Shown here in pieces: positions 21,235 to 42,479 of a DNA stretch of 64,000 bases. The stretch comes from Dromiciops gliroides (Eukaryota; Chordata; Mammalia; Microbiotheria; Microbiotheriidae). A program made the position numbers and the translations under genes. Under the pieces are notes generated by a model that worked only from the letters and a program-made list of their open reading frames with translations, made no database searches and was not told the DNA's origin. The DNA is taken from the NCBI RefSeq assembly GCF_019393635.1, contig NC_057862.1, forward strand, positions 416,623,669 to 416,687,668, written 5' to 3'. The stretch's first letter is position 1; each line of letters starts with the position of its first letter.

Positions 21235-22439
21235 GTGATCCTTATGGGTACCAAGGAGTTAAGTGAGCTGCCCTGGATCAAAGAGCCTGTAGGTGTCAAA
21301 GCCATTACTTGAACACAGATCTTCCTGAGACTGAGGCCAGCTCTTTATCCATTATGTCACACACTGTCCGTCATGTGATGCATATATGTCCCAAGGGAAA
21401 CACTGCAAGGAGTCAACTAAAAGGTTTAGGAAAATACAACAGTTCTTTGTTCCATTGCTGCTGGTGAGAGGGGGGGAAGCATCAAACAGAACAGACTGTC
21501 AAGAGTTTATCCACAAAGTGACTTCTGAAAGCCTGTAAGGTTCTTTGAAAGGCAAGTAACAAGGTCACCTTGATCTATTGATCCCACTTTATGTGGTGTT
21601 CAGAAAGGGCTCTAAAGAAATAGGATCTTAAGAATTCTCTTAATAGTCCAGAGATTGGCAAGAGTTATCAGTCCCATATCACAAATCGAGAAGCTATTCC
21701 AAAGACGATAACACTCTGGACCAAGATAAGGGAAAAGGTATCATCCCATAGGCCCACTGCTCCAGACATCATTTCCCCACATATGCAACTGCTTTCTCTA
21801 ACATCAACCTCCTTACAGTTTATCTTAGTTGAGCTTTTTATACAGAAGTGTTCAAAGTTAGAAGAAAGAGAGTAAAACTGACCTGGCAAAAAGTTAGAAC
21901 TAAGCTGCTTAAGAACAATATTGCTAGACATTCACTTCAGATCAATGTTTTGACTCCAACTTAAGTCATTCAAAATTCAAAAAAAAAAACACAAAAGAAA
22001 ACCCCACCTCAAATACTTCATTCTCCTATGCTACATAACTGGAGAACATTCTCAGAAAAGAATTAACTTTATTCCTAGATACCGGCTTTTCAACCAGGTA
22101 AAAGGTTCATAGTTTAGGCAGTGTGTACCTTAATATCTGACAGTGCTTTTGTCTGTGATATTCCTGTTCAAATTTTGGGATCAAATAAATCTTTAATGCT
22201 GTTAAAATATATCCAAAACACTTTAGAGTCACTCATTTATTGTCTGCAAAGAAAATAAGTAATGATATTTTTGCATGTGTTTTGCCATGAATTATGTAGC
22301 ACAATATACCACGACCTAGAAAAATCACAAAGGGGAAAAGACTGATTCTCTAGACATAAATTTGACTTGAAAGAATAAACAAATCTTAGTTTTTACCTTA
22401 CAGCTAGATGAACAATTTGAATTAAGCATTTTTAGTTAA
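21235..22439. other. MIR fragment (-) then unassigned intronic DNA
   Basis: 21240-21365 resembles antisense MIR. From 21370 to 22439 I recognise nothing. Confidence 0.4.
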
Positions 22440-22710
22440 AGAATTATTTCCTACTATCTGAAGAATAGTAGCTGGTTCTGTGGACCTGTAATTGAGACCA
22501 CCCAAGTTTAAAACCTTCTCCAAACCCCTTACTAGTTGTGTGATCCTGAGCAAGGCAAACCACTCTCAACCTTGGGTTCTTTATTTGTAAAACAGGGATA
22601 ACAACAGCTACCGACCTCGGAGTGCTATTTTGAAGATCAAATGTGATATACATATAAACTCCTTTGCGAACCTTAAAACACTTAGAAATGGGAGCTATCA
22701 TTATTGTGCT
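22440..22710 (+). mobile_element. MIR element
   Basis: CTTACTAGTTGTGTGATCCTG core, TTTATTTGTAAAACAGGGAT and a tail with AAACACTTAGAAATG. The region from here to 23366 is otherwise unassigned. Confidence 0.7.
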
Positions 22711-23366
22711 GTTTAATTTTGTTTAAAGACTATGTACAAGAACACATTCTATTAAAAATTAATCAGATAATAAGAAAATTTCAGACCTGGAACATCACTG
22801 TCTTGGAAGCCCTGAGAAGGGAAGTGACTCGACTAGGGTAATAGATGACAAAAGAACATATACATCTAGAGAAAACAGAACATCTGGATTCCCGAGCCTG
22901 AGTGGAAAAACAATGTTTTAACCTTCCCAACAAGGTGATAAATACTTAACCATGATTTCCAAATGCAAGCCATCTGGACTGTAAATGTTGGAAGATAATG
23001 GTGTAGAATGCCTATGCGTTAGCTAAGGCCATGGCTCACAGGGCAGTGGCTTTCTTCTCTTGCTATGTGGTATAGAGTTCTTCAAAATCTCACATCTCAC
23101 ATAACATTAACTTATGAACGGGCTTTTCTATGGCTTAGCACAATTACATTTTATAAATGTTAGATAGTATAGGAAGATTTTGTTTTCATTTCTGCACCAT
23201 ATATTCTGAATGGCTGGCTTGGAAAAGGTATGCAGTAAATAGAGACCAGAAAATCTCAGAGAAAATGTACATTTAGATATGAATAACATATGGGCAAAGA
23301 AAAACCAGCGCTCACTTTAAAATGAATGCACAGAATTACTGCACGCATTTTAAAAAATAATCCACA

Positions 23367-23535
23367 GGGGCAGCTAGATGGCGCAGTGGTTAAAGCACCG
23401 GCCCTGAATTCAGGAGTACCTGAGTTCAAATCTGGCCTCAGACACTTGACACTTACTAGCTGTGTGACCCTGGGCAAGTCACTTAACCCCCATTGCCTGC
23501 AAAAAAAAAAAAAAAAACAAAAAAAACCCCAAACC
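23367..23535 (+). mobile_element. WSINE1-like SINE
   Basis: GGGGCAGCTAGATGGCGCAG start, long A-rich tail, 15-bp duplication AAAAAATAATCCACA at 23352-23366 and 23536-23550. Confidence 0.93.
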
Positions 23536-23870
23536 AAAAAATAATCCACAGCTTATGATGAAGCATATATTCACATTCTCGGGAATTATTATTGACCTTT
23601 TAATCATGTAGTGCTTTTGACAAGGAAATGGCTATGTGTGAAAAGCTTTTCGGTTTTGCTACTTTTTTCCAAAGAAAGAGAATATTGGGTGCCTTCTCAA
23701 CACTTCCCATCAAGTGCTCAGGCTCCTGCCTCTCTTTGTGCTCACTCACTCTCTTTTCTAATAAAGACTTCATTTGTACAGGAAGCAGGCTTGGCAGCAG
23801 TTCCAAGCACTTTGTGGATGACAGAGTCCCTTTGGTTTTCCTTCCCAAAGAATCTTAAAAATATTTTGAG

Positions 23871-24015
23871 GGGGCAGCTAAGTGGCACAGTGGATAAAGC
23901 ACCGGCCCCGGATTCAGGAGTACCTGAGTTCAAATCTGGCCTCAGACACTTGACACTTACTAGCTGTGTGATCCTGGGCAAGTCACTTAACCCCCACTGC
24001 CTTGCAAAAAAAAAA
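23871..24015 (+). mobile_element. WSINE1-like SINE
   Basis: GGGGCAGCTAAGTGGCACAG start, standard body, A9 tail. Confidence 0.92.
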
Positions 24016-24119
24016 TTTGAATATATATCTTTTAGACGGTCAGACAAAACAATGGGGTCTTCACAGAGGGGCTCTGTTTCTGATTGTCAATTTAAAATAT
24101 CTTTCTGAGTATGGGGTCA

Positions 24120-24396
24120 TATCTCATTTCCAGCATTATCTCACAATATTTAATATACTATACTTCCCACCCTAACTGGACAGCTAGCTTTTTCCAGATC
24201 TCATCTTACTCTGTTCCATCTGAACTGAGGCAAACCATCCCTTATCCACTTGATCCTCTATTTCCTTTTGTTCAAATCCTTCCCTGCCTTAAAAACACAG
24301 TTCAAGATGTAATTTTTTCATGAAGTCTTTCCTGATACCACCAGCTAAAAGTGATATCTGTTTACATCCATCTTGTAGTCCTACGCCACCAGTCAA
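24120..24396 (+). mobile_element. L2 3'-region fragment
   Basis: Resembles the L2 3' region (CAAATCCTTCCCTGCCTTAA, ATGAAGTCTTTCCTGATACC). It is cut by the L1 fragment that follows and seems to resume at 24920. Confidence 0.55.
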
Positions 24397-24915
24397 TAAA
24401 CTGTGCATATGCTCTTTGACCCAGAAATATCTTTATTAAGTCTAAATATCAGAGAGATCAATGAAAGAAGAAAATGATCCCTATATTTAAAAAAATCATA
24501 GCAGCTCTTTTTGTAATGGCAAAGAACTGGAAAGTAAGGGAAGGCTCATAGCTGCAGAACAGTTGAACAAATTATGGTGTATGAATGTAATAGAATACTG
24601 TTATGCCATAAGAAATGATGAAAGGGATGCATTCAGAGAAAACTGAGAAGACTGTACGAACTAATGCAGTGTGAAGTGAAAATAAAAGAATTTATATAAC
24701 AGCAACAACAACATAAAGACCAATGGTAACAAAAGACTGAATAACTTGACTCAATCCAATGCAGAGAGTTGATGGTGATCTCTACTATCCACCTCCTGAC
24801 AGAAAAATATTATATTCACAATAGAGAATGAGACGTACACTTTGGATAGGGATAATGTGGGAATTTGTTTTTCTTGACTACACATATTTGTTACTAATTA
24901 CACTTTCTAATGATC
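24397..24915 (+). mobile_element. L1 3' end
   Basis: Truncated L1: TTTGACCCAGAAATATC, CATAGCAGCTCTTTTTGTAATGG, GAATGTAATAGAATACTG, the same C-terminal ORF2 region as 2204-2509 but more decayed. Confidence 0.8.
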
Positions 24916-24919
24916 TTTA

Positions 24920-25365
24920 TCCCTCCCTGAAGTGCACTCCTCTCCTATAGCCTTAGGACTTTCTCCATCATGGATTAGAAACCTCTTCACTCTAGAAGCT
25001 CACTCCACCCCTGGAATACTCACACTGAAAGTATTCTCTGCCTTTGTGGCCTCTCCCTCTGATTGGCTACATCTTCCCAGAACTTCCATTAAGGTGGAGG
25101 GCCAGGCCAACCAGGTCTTCATTGTTCTCCAAGCTGCACTCCTGACTCATCTCCACAGGACTTTCTCTACCATGTCTCCTAGCCGCTTACCTTCATTCTC
25201 CAAACCCACCACCCTTCCTTTCAGCTCCTGTTTCTATATCCCTTATGTGCTTCTTGAGAGAAGAGACTGAATTTATTTCCACTTGTATGTGTATTCCCAG
25301 AGCTTAGCAGAGTGCATGAACACATGAACACAGAGTAAACATTCAATGCTTGTTGACTTGTCAGT
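24920..25365 (+). mobile_element. L2 3' end
   Basis: Ends with TTCCCAGAGCTTAGCAGAGTG...CATTCAATGCTTGTTGACTTG, the L2 3' signature. The 112-codon open stretch here is non-coding. Confidence 0.65.
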
Positions 25366-25412
25366 CCACATTTTAAGACTATCAGAACTTAGAAAATCTA
25401 AATTAAAGGGTG

Positions 25413-25558
25413 AGGGAGCAGCTAGGTGGCACAGTGGATAAAGCACTTGGTCTGGATTCAGGAAGACCTGAGTTCAAATTCAGCCTCAGACACTTGACAC
25501 TTACTAGCTGTGTGACCCTGGGCAAGTCGCTTAACCCCCATTGCCCCACAAAAAAAAA
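25413..25558 (+). mobile_element. WSINE1-like SINE (left arm of inverted pair)
   Basis: GGGAGCAGCTAGGTGGCACAG start, A-rich tail, flanks ATTAAAGGGTGA on both sides. Confidence 0.92.
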
Positions 25559-25609
25559 TATTAAAGGGTGAAGATTTCTATTATAAAAAGATATTTCACT
25601 TAAAAAAAA

Positions 25610-25753
25610 TTTTTTTTGTGGGGCAATGGGGGTTAAGCGACTTGCCCAGGGTCACACAGCTAGTAAGTGTCAAGTGTCTGAGGCTGGATTTGAACTCAAG
25701 TCCTCCTAAATCCAGAGCTGGTGCTTTTATCCACTGCGCCACCTAGCTGCCCC
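25610..25753 (-). mobile_element. WSINE1-like SINE (right arm of inverted pair)
   Basis: Antisense copy ending CTAGCTGCCCC, ~50 bp from the plus-strand copy. ATTTCACTT repeats on both flanks. Confidence 0.92.
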
Positions 25754-25839
25754 TTTAATTTATTTTTTTATTTTTTTATTTCACTTTAAAAAAGGATTCT
25801 TTGCTGGCTTCCTTTAACTACTCTCCATTCCTAGGGCAA

Positions 25840-25990
25840 CACAAATTCAGTTCAATTCAGCAAACATTTATTAAGGATCTCCTGCCTAGTACTGGGCTAT
25901 GTGCTAGGCCACAATCCGGGGACAGGTCCCCAAAAAGCTGATATTTCTACAATAAACATTTGATAACTCAGGAGATAGTAAATAACAAAT
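25840..25990 (-). mobile_element. L2 3' end fragment
   Basis: AGCAAACATTTATTAAGGATC and CTATGTGCTAGGCCAC match the antisense L2 end. Confidence 0.5.
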
Positions 25991-27289
25991 ATCATAAACT
26001 TAGTAGAAAGATTCCTTCCCTTCCTCCCTTATCTATTTAGCCATCCCATCATATCTTTCAGAACCCTGAGTTAGGTGGCTGCAAAAAGATTCAAGGTTCC
26101 TGAGCCCTCACCAAATTTCACAGGCCTTTCTCAAATTGCAAAGAAAGAAGGGCCACAACAGGTGACTAAAATGACTTGAAGGGACTCCTCACCACAAGCT
26201 GCAGCGGATGAACTAAAGTTTAAGAGTTTGCCACACTCAGAAATGATTCTGAGAGAACTGTTCAAGTTGTATTAAATGACTACAAACAATTTAAGCTAGA
26301 AGATATTCTCATATTTGTGCCTCAGTTATAATACTAGAATACTTTAAGAGCTATAATGTAGTCAGCAGAGTCAGCACAACTTCCTGTGCCAGGAATTCCT
26401 CTACCAATGACAGACAGGTCTGGGCACCCCACTCCCAAATTATTGTTAATGAAAGTAATTGTGGGGGGAAAAAGCCACACACCAGTAATTCCATATGTAA
26501 GCTACTGGGGTGGATAGACGATGGCTCTTTAAAATTAGGGTTTGACTGACACTAAGTGCTCTAGGTGAGTAATAAGCTCTAAAGAAAGATCATATGACAA
26601 GTGAAACTAAAAAGTTCAGAAGGACTTATCAAAGTGCAATTAAACTGTGCTCAAGATGATTTTCTAACAACTTTTCTGTCAAAGGTCATGCCAGAGAAGC
26701 AGAATAGGAACACAAGCAAATAAATATTTAAACTCAAGTAGCTGGTATGTGAAGAGTGCTCTCTTTAGTTGAAATTCTCCAACATGAACTGAAAACCTCT
26801 GGGAAAAATTGAAGCATATTATGCAGTTGGAAAGGAGGTAGGGCAAACTAAGGCAGCCTAACAATTATCAATAACTTATGATGGTACTTAAAAGTATGGT
26901 TGTAAAAATTAAACAGGAGACAGTTGTTTCATACAAAATAAGGACACATATTTAGTTAAACTGCTCAAATGGAAAAACCCAATGTCTTCAAAATTTTAAG
27001 CAATTATGCTGTTAAAATCTCTGAGGCAGAATAAAGAAGACAGAAAAGGATATCAAGAACAAATCAAGCCTGTATTTGTGCAATGCACCATGCTAATGAA
27101 TGTATTCAATTCTTAAAGAAAGAAATGTCCCATGTAATTAGGAAACTCCTCTCTAATCAGAAACTTTAAATATGGGTCAAAAAATTTTAAAAGTAGCTTT
27201 TACAAAGTATCAACCCAACTACTTCTTTGCTCAGGGAAAAAAATCACACATTAGATAATTGTTAATTAAGCCTGCATTCATGGGGTAAC
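25991..27289. other. Intronic DNA, nothing recognised
   Basis: No clear repeat family or exon seen. Confidence 0.4.
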
Positions 27290-27450
27290 TACCTAAGTTG
27301 CAAAGTAGAAACCATGCTAGACTTGGAATCAGGAAGATGGGAATTCAAAACCTGCTTCAGAAACTTTCTAGTTCTGTAAAATAACAGGGTAGGACTCAAT
27401 GTCCTCTAAGTTTTCTTTTGGATCTAAAACTATGATCTTATGATCTGCAG
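27290..27450 (+). mobile_element. MIR fragment
   Basis: AGACTTGGAATCAGGAAGATGG and TCTAAAACTATGATCTTATG match MIR-type ends. Confidence 0.5.
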
Positions 27451-27544
27451 GTTAACATTAATTAGACACATGCTACAGGTTGTCAAATACAGCAGGTACT
27501 ATAGTTCAATAATAATTCGCAGAAATTGCCTACTTCTTTATTTT

Positions 27545-27697
27545 TTTGTTTTTGTTTTTTGGGTGAGGCAATTGAAGTTAAGTGACTTGCCTAGGGTCAC
27601 ATAGCTAGTAAGTGTTAAGTGTCTGAGGCAGGATTTGAACTCAGGTACTCCTGACTCCAGGGTCAGTGCTCTATCCACTGCGCCACCTAGCTGCCCC
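27545..27697 (-). mobile_element. WSINE1-like SINE
   Basis: Antisense copy; flanks CAGAAATTGCCTACTTCT and CAGAAACTGCCTACTTCT form an 18-bp duplication with one change. Confidence 0.93.
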
Positions 27698-27729
27698 AGA
27701 AACTGCCTACTTCTAATCTTTATTCTTCC

Positions 27730-31200
<3,471 letters not shown>

Positions 31201-31429
31201 TGAATCAAAGTAGAATATCAGTGATTAGAAACAGTTTGGTCAATGGAAGAAAGTGATTAGACTTTTCATGGTCCCCCCTCAAGATCCAATCTTGTGGCTG
31301 GTGGTAATGTTGTCTCGTTAGGCCCCAGGAGGCTTGCTTCACTGAAGGCAAAAGCAAGTGGAGGAATGCAATAGCCTTGATTCCACACTCTCCCTCACCG
31401 CACATTTCCAATCAGTTGCCAAAACTTGC

Positions 31430-31770
31430 CACTTCCACCATAAGACAGTTTAGACAGCATCTTCTATAAGAAACCTTTCCTGATCCACTGAATCTAGTGC
31501 CTTCTCTTCCAAACTATCTTGTATTTAATCGCTTTGCATATATTTGTCTATTGGAATATTTGTATATTATTTTGTAATTATATATTTAATCACTTTATAT
31601 TGGTGCTATGTATATTTATATATTTACTTGTCTCCCCCCCCCCAATTAGAATGCAAACTCCTTAAAAGTTGGGATTATTTCATTCTTTGTACTTGCATCC
31701 ATAGGCATTAGCAAGCACAGTGCCTGGCACATAATAAGGTGTTTAATAAATACTTGGTGATTAATGATTG
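31430..31770 (+). mobile_element. L2 3' end
   Basis: Full L2 3' signature: AATTAGAATGCAAACTCCTT...AGCACAGTGCCTGGCACATA...TTTAATAAATACTTGG. A C-run interrupts at about 31636-31645. Confidence 0.8.
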
Positions 31771-31849
31771 ATTGGAAGGGGAATGTCTCTAAGAATAGTG
31801 GGATATGGAGAAGGCTTCTCAGAGAGGATGTCATCTGTAATGGGCTTTA

Positions 31850-32030
31850 AGAGATATGTTAGTGTGGTAAAGTAGATAGATACTGTCTAAGGAGCCAGAG
31901 GGTCTGTGTTCAGATCCTGCCTCTTACGCTTACTCTTATTGAAGGCAATTCCTTTAACTTCCATCTGTAAAAAGAGGAAGTTGGACTACATGGCCCCTTC
32001 CAAATCTAGAGATATGATACAGGCTTCCAA
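31850..32030 (+). mobile_element. MIR fragment
   Basis: GTTCAGATCCTGCCTCTTACG and CCATCTGTAAAAAGAGGAAG. The following 32031-32549 is unassigned. Confidence 0.5.
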
Positions 32031-32549
32031 AATGATGGTGCCTCCATGGAGTAGATGGAGAGTTAAAAGAAAGAAAAAAAGTCCACAAAGCTACTCACTT
32101 TGTTAATTTTACCTTCTCTAAGAAATATGTGGTTCATTCACTGGAAATGCTTTGTACTCAAAATATGTTTCAAAAACCATCAAGGCTTCAAGCACTGTTT
32201 TAAAGTTTTATCATCATACCTAGGTAGTGATAGTACCTAGTCGCAAATATTTTAAATAGAACTTAAAAGATACTTTCAAAAGGATGCAAGCATTTTAGAA
32301 GTCACTGCTCTGACCCTATAGATAAAAATGTAATATTTGGAGGCTTTAATCTTCATATCTTTTTGATGCTCCCAGAGGAATGAGTCACTTCTCAAAAAAA
32401 GAGAGAGACGAAATTATTCTTTAATCAGTTCCTCAAATCCAAGAGAGTTAGTTCTTAAATCTCATATAATAATGGACAAAATCCTACATAACCTCTGGAA
32501 GTGTCAAAACAAAACAAAGCAAAAACAATCCTACATGATGGGATCATGT

Positions 32550-33160
32550 CATCTGCCCAAAAGTTGCCCCATTGCCTACTGGATAAAATACAAATTCCTA
32601 AACTTGGCCTTCAGGGACCTCCCAGGTGTGGCTTCAGTCCACCTCTGCAAGCCCTCTTTTCTTTCTCTCCAGAGGAGGCTGCTTGATGTTCCATGATTCA
32701 CCTCACCTTCTCCCTGTTTTGTGTTCACACAAACACAATGACCTCCAACAATGTGGACTGAAACCCTTCTCTTAATTGAAGACCCAGGATGGATGCTACT
32801 ATTTCTACAACCCCATCTCTAGTCACTCTGGTCAAACCCTTCTCTTCTCAAATCTTCTGAGATTTTTCTACTTTGGTTTAGAGTTATCAGTGCATACATT
32901 CCATTGCTCCATAAAAGTAAGGACTGCATCACTTTTTTTTCCCCCTGGGAAATGGGGGTTAAGTGACTTGCCCAGGGTCACACAGCTAGTAAGTCAAGTG
33001 TCTGAGGCCAGATTTGAACTCAGGTACTCCTGAATCCAAGGCTGGTGCTTTATCCACTGCGCCACCTAGCTGCCCCGGGACTGCGTCACTTTTCATTTTG
33101 CACCCTCACCACCTAACATGACACTCTGAACACAGAAAGCACTTAGTAAATTCTAAACTG
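32550..33160 (+). mobile_element. L2 3' region, carrying a SINE
   Basis: GGATAAAATACAAATTCCTAA, GGCCTTCAGGGACCTCCCAG and CTCACCTTCTCCCTGTTTTG are L2 landmarks. The sequence resumes after the SINE and ends with AGCACTTAGTAAATTC. Confidence 0.7.
32933..33076 (-). mobile_element. WSINE1-like SINE in L2
   Basis: Antisense copy ending CTAGCTGCCCC; flanks GGACTGCATCACTTTT and GGACTGCGTCACTTTT. Confidence 0.92.
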
Positions 33161-39584
<6,424 letters not shown>

Positions 39585-39725
39585 CAGTTGTCACATCTCA
39601 TCAATTTTACTTCTATAACATCTTTCACTTCCTTTTTTTTTTTCTCCACTAGTATGGCCAGAACTTCAGTTCAGGCCCTCACTTCCTCTCACTGGGCTAT
39701 TACAATAGTCTTTTTAAAAAAGCAT
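39585..39725 (+). mobile_element. L2 fragment
   Basis: TCACTTCCTCTCACTGGGCTA followed by TTACAATAGTC is an L2-type block. Confidence 0.5.
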
Positions 39726-39726
39726 T

Positions 39727-40765
39727 TAAACTTTTTTTTCCCCAATTTTCAGTTCCAAATTTTCTCTCTCCCTTTACCTTCTCTTCTACCCATTGAGAAG
39801 GCAGGAAATAGGATAATTATTATACATATCAAGTCATAAAAAATACATTTCTATGTTAGCCATGTTGCAGGAAAAAAATAAGAAAAATAAAGAAAATGAA
39901 AAAAAAAATCCTTCAATCTACACTCAGAGTTCATCAGTTTTCTCCCTGGAGGCAGATAGCATTTTTCATCATGAGCCCTTTAGAATTGTCATGGATAATG
40001 TACTGATCAGGGAAGATAAGTTTTTTTATAGTTCATTATCATAGCAATCCCTTTACATCTGCTCATGTCTTTCCAGGTTTTTCTAAAACCATCCCCTTCA
40101 TCATTTCTTGTAACACAGTAGTATTCCATCACAATCATACACCACAACTTGTTCAGCCATTCCCCAATAGAAGGCCATTTCCTCAGTTTTTAATTCTTTG
40201 CAACCACCAAAAAAAGCTGCTATAAATATTTTTGTACATATGGGTCCTTTTCCTTTTTCTTTCATCTCTTTAGGTACAGACCTAGTTCCAATATTTCTGG
40301 GTCAAAGTTTTATAGCCCTTTGGGCACAATTCCAAGTTGTTCTCCAAAATGGTTGGACCAGTTCACCACTCCACAAAGAGAGCATTAGTGTACCTATTAT
40401 CCCATAGCCAGCATTTGTCATTTTCTTACTGTTATAATGCCCATATGATGACTGTGTATTGGTAGCTCAGAGTAGTTTTAATTTGTATTTTTCTAGTTAT
40501 TAGTGATTTAGAGCATTTTTTCATATGACTATTGATAGCTTTGATTTCTTCCTCTGAAAACTGCCTGTTCATATCCTTTGATCATTTATCAACTGAAGAA
40601 TGGATATTAGTTTTATAAATTTTGCTTCATTCCCAATTTATTTGGGAAATGAGACCTTTCTCAGAAAAACTTACTATAAAAATTTTTCCCCACTTTCCTG
40701 CTTTCCTTCTAATGCTATCTGCACTAGTTTTGTTGCAATAGCCTTCTAATTTAGAGTCTACTACC
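39727..40765 (-). mobile_element. L1 3' end (ORF2 C-terminus and 3'UTR), antisense
   Basis: The 3' tail starts at the left with poly(T). 40110-40180 is the antisense of the ORF2 C-terminal block (AGTAGTATTCCATCAC, TTGTTCAGCCATTCCCCAAT). Further ORF2 landmarks follow to AATTTTTCCCCACTTTCC near 40690. Confidence 0.88.
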
Positions 40766-40769
40766 TTAC

Positions 40770-40972
40770 TCCCCTTCATGTTCTCTTTGGGCTAGTCAAA
40801 CTAAGTCTCCTTGCTTTGCTCACACATAATATATGTTATGTCTCAATGCACAAGTTGTCCTCCATGTTGGGAATGCACTTTCTCCTTACTTCTACTTCTT
40901 AAAATGCCTTTTCTTTGAGAGTAAGCTCAAATATCATCTTCTATATGAAGCCTTTCTTGATTCAGAATACCT
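40770..40972 (+). mobile_element. L2 3'-region fragment
   Basis: TTGGGAATGCACTTTCTCCTT and ATATGAAGCCTTTCTTGATTC are L2 landmarks. Confidence 0.6.
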
Positions 40973-40974
40973 TC

Positions 40975-41880
40975 CTCTCAATCAATCTAAGAACAAGTAT
41001 TTATTATCACGTGCTGGGCATTATTCTAATTGCTACAAAGACAAACATGAAAATCCCTGCCTTTAAGAAGGTTATGTTCTAACAGAAGAAACAATTTGTA
41101 TGTATATAGATACGTACAAAACATATACAAGCAGATACAAGGTAACTTGGGGTGAGGTACAAGATTCTATCAGCTGGGGAAAGGAGGGAAGAGGAGGAAA
41201 ATTTTCATGCAAAAATTAACTTCAATGAGTCTTGAAGGAGACCAGGATTTCCAAAGGGCAGTTATGAGAAGGAAGAGAATCCCAGGCATGGGGGACAGTT
41301 AATGCAAAGGTAAGGGACTAGGAGATGGAATATCCTGTATGAAGAACTGCAAGTCAGTTTGGCTGGACCACAGAAAGTGAGGCAGGGAGAATAAGTGAGA
41401 TAAGCTGAATAAGTGAGAAAGTTGAAAAAGAAAGATGGGGACAGATTATGAAGAGCTGTCAATGCCAAAAAGAAGAAGTTATAGTTTGATACTGAAAAGG
41501 AAGCCACTGGAGGGAGTGACTGGAGTCACTTGATCAAGGGAGTGACAATGGTCAGAATTATGCTTTAGGAAAATAACTTCTGAAGCTATATGGAAGATGG
41601 GTTGGAGGTGGGGAGCCCAAAGAGAAGGCTACTGCTAGTGCAGGTAGATGAGAGGTTACAAAGGCCTGAACTAGGATGATGGCTATTTAAGTGGAGAGAA
41701 ATGATTGAGATGGAAACAAGATTTGGCAACTGATTGGATATGTGAGGTGAAGGAGTGTAAGGAGTTGAGGATGTCACCTGGGTGACTGGCAACGATGGTG
41801 TTCCTATGACAAAAATAGAAGAGGTACAAAGAGGGGTAGGTTTACAAGGAAAGAGAATGAGTTGTGTTTAAAAGCTCTTT
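40975..41880 (-). mobile_element. L2 LINE, 3' end and fossil RT
   Basis: Starts with the antisense L2 end (AGAACAAGTATTTATTATCA) and follows the same order as 19910-20760: ATCCCAGGCATGGGGGACAG, GGAAGCCACTGGAG, GATGGCTATTTAAG, GATGTCACCTGGGTGACTGG. No intact ORF. Confidence 0.75.
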
Positions 41881-41924
41881 TGAGCCTTTTTAAAAAGGCT
41901 TCAATGATCGATCCTTCCTTTTGG

Positions 41925-42475
41925 GGGGGCAATACTATCAGTTTCACTCCCCACTCTCCCTAAAAGCTTTTTCTGTAACAAATAAACAATCAAGCAAAAC
42001 CAATCCACACAGTGACCACGTCCAAAAATTTGTCTTATTCTGCACCCCTAGTCCATCACGTACCTCTCCTTACCAGGTGGAAGAGGGAGGTAGCATGGAT
42101 CAACCTCAATCCTCCAGAGTTGTGTCTGGTTGTTGAATTGGTCATGGTTTTTCTTTACCGTTGTAGTCATGCTATAGCCATGTATATTGGTCTCCTGATT
42201 CTGCTCATTTCACTCTACATCTCTGCATTAGTTCATATAGTCTTAGCAGATTTCTCTGAGTCCTTCCCTTTTGTGATTTCTTATGAACAAAGACAGAACT
42301 AACGGACCTATATACTGAAAAATATTTGTAGTTGTACATTTTATTATAATAAAGAACTACAAACTAAGGAAGGATCTATCAGTTGAGGAATGGTTGAGCT
42401 GGTTATAAAATACAAATATGATTCTGTGTAATGGTTTTGCTATGTCAAAGAGGCACAATTTAGTGAATTTTGAGG
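41925..42475. mobile_element. L1/HAL1 3'-end fragments in opposite orientations
   Basis: 41925-42300 looks like an antisense L1-type 3'UTR (CTGATTCTGCTCATTTCACTC). 42310-42430 reads as a sense ORF2 C-terminal remnant (ACAAACTAAGGAAGGATCTA, TTGAGGAATGGTTGAGC). Confidence 0.5.
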
Positions 42476-42479
42476 TACA

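Noticed and set aside
24932..25270. 112-codon open frame
   Set aside because: Lies wholly in an L2 3' region; low-complexity Ser/Pro/Leu translation typical of such DNA.
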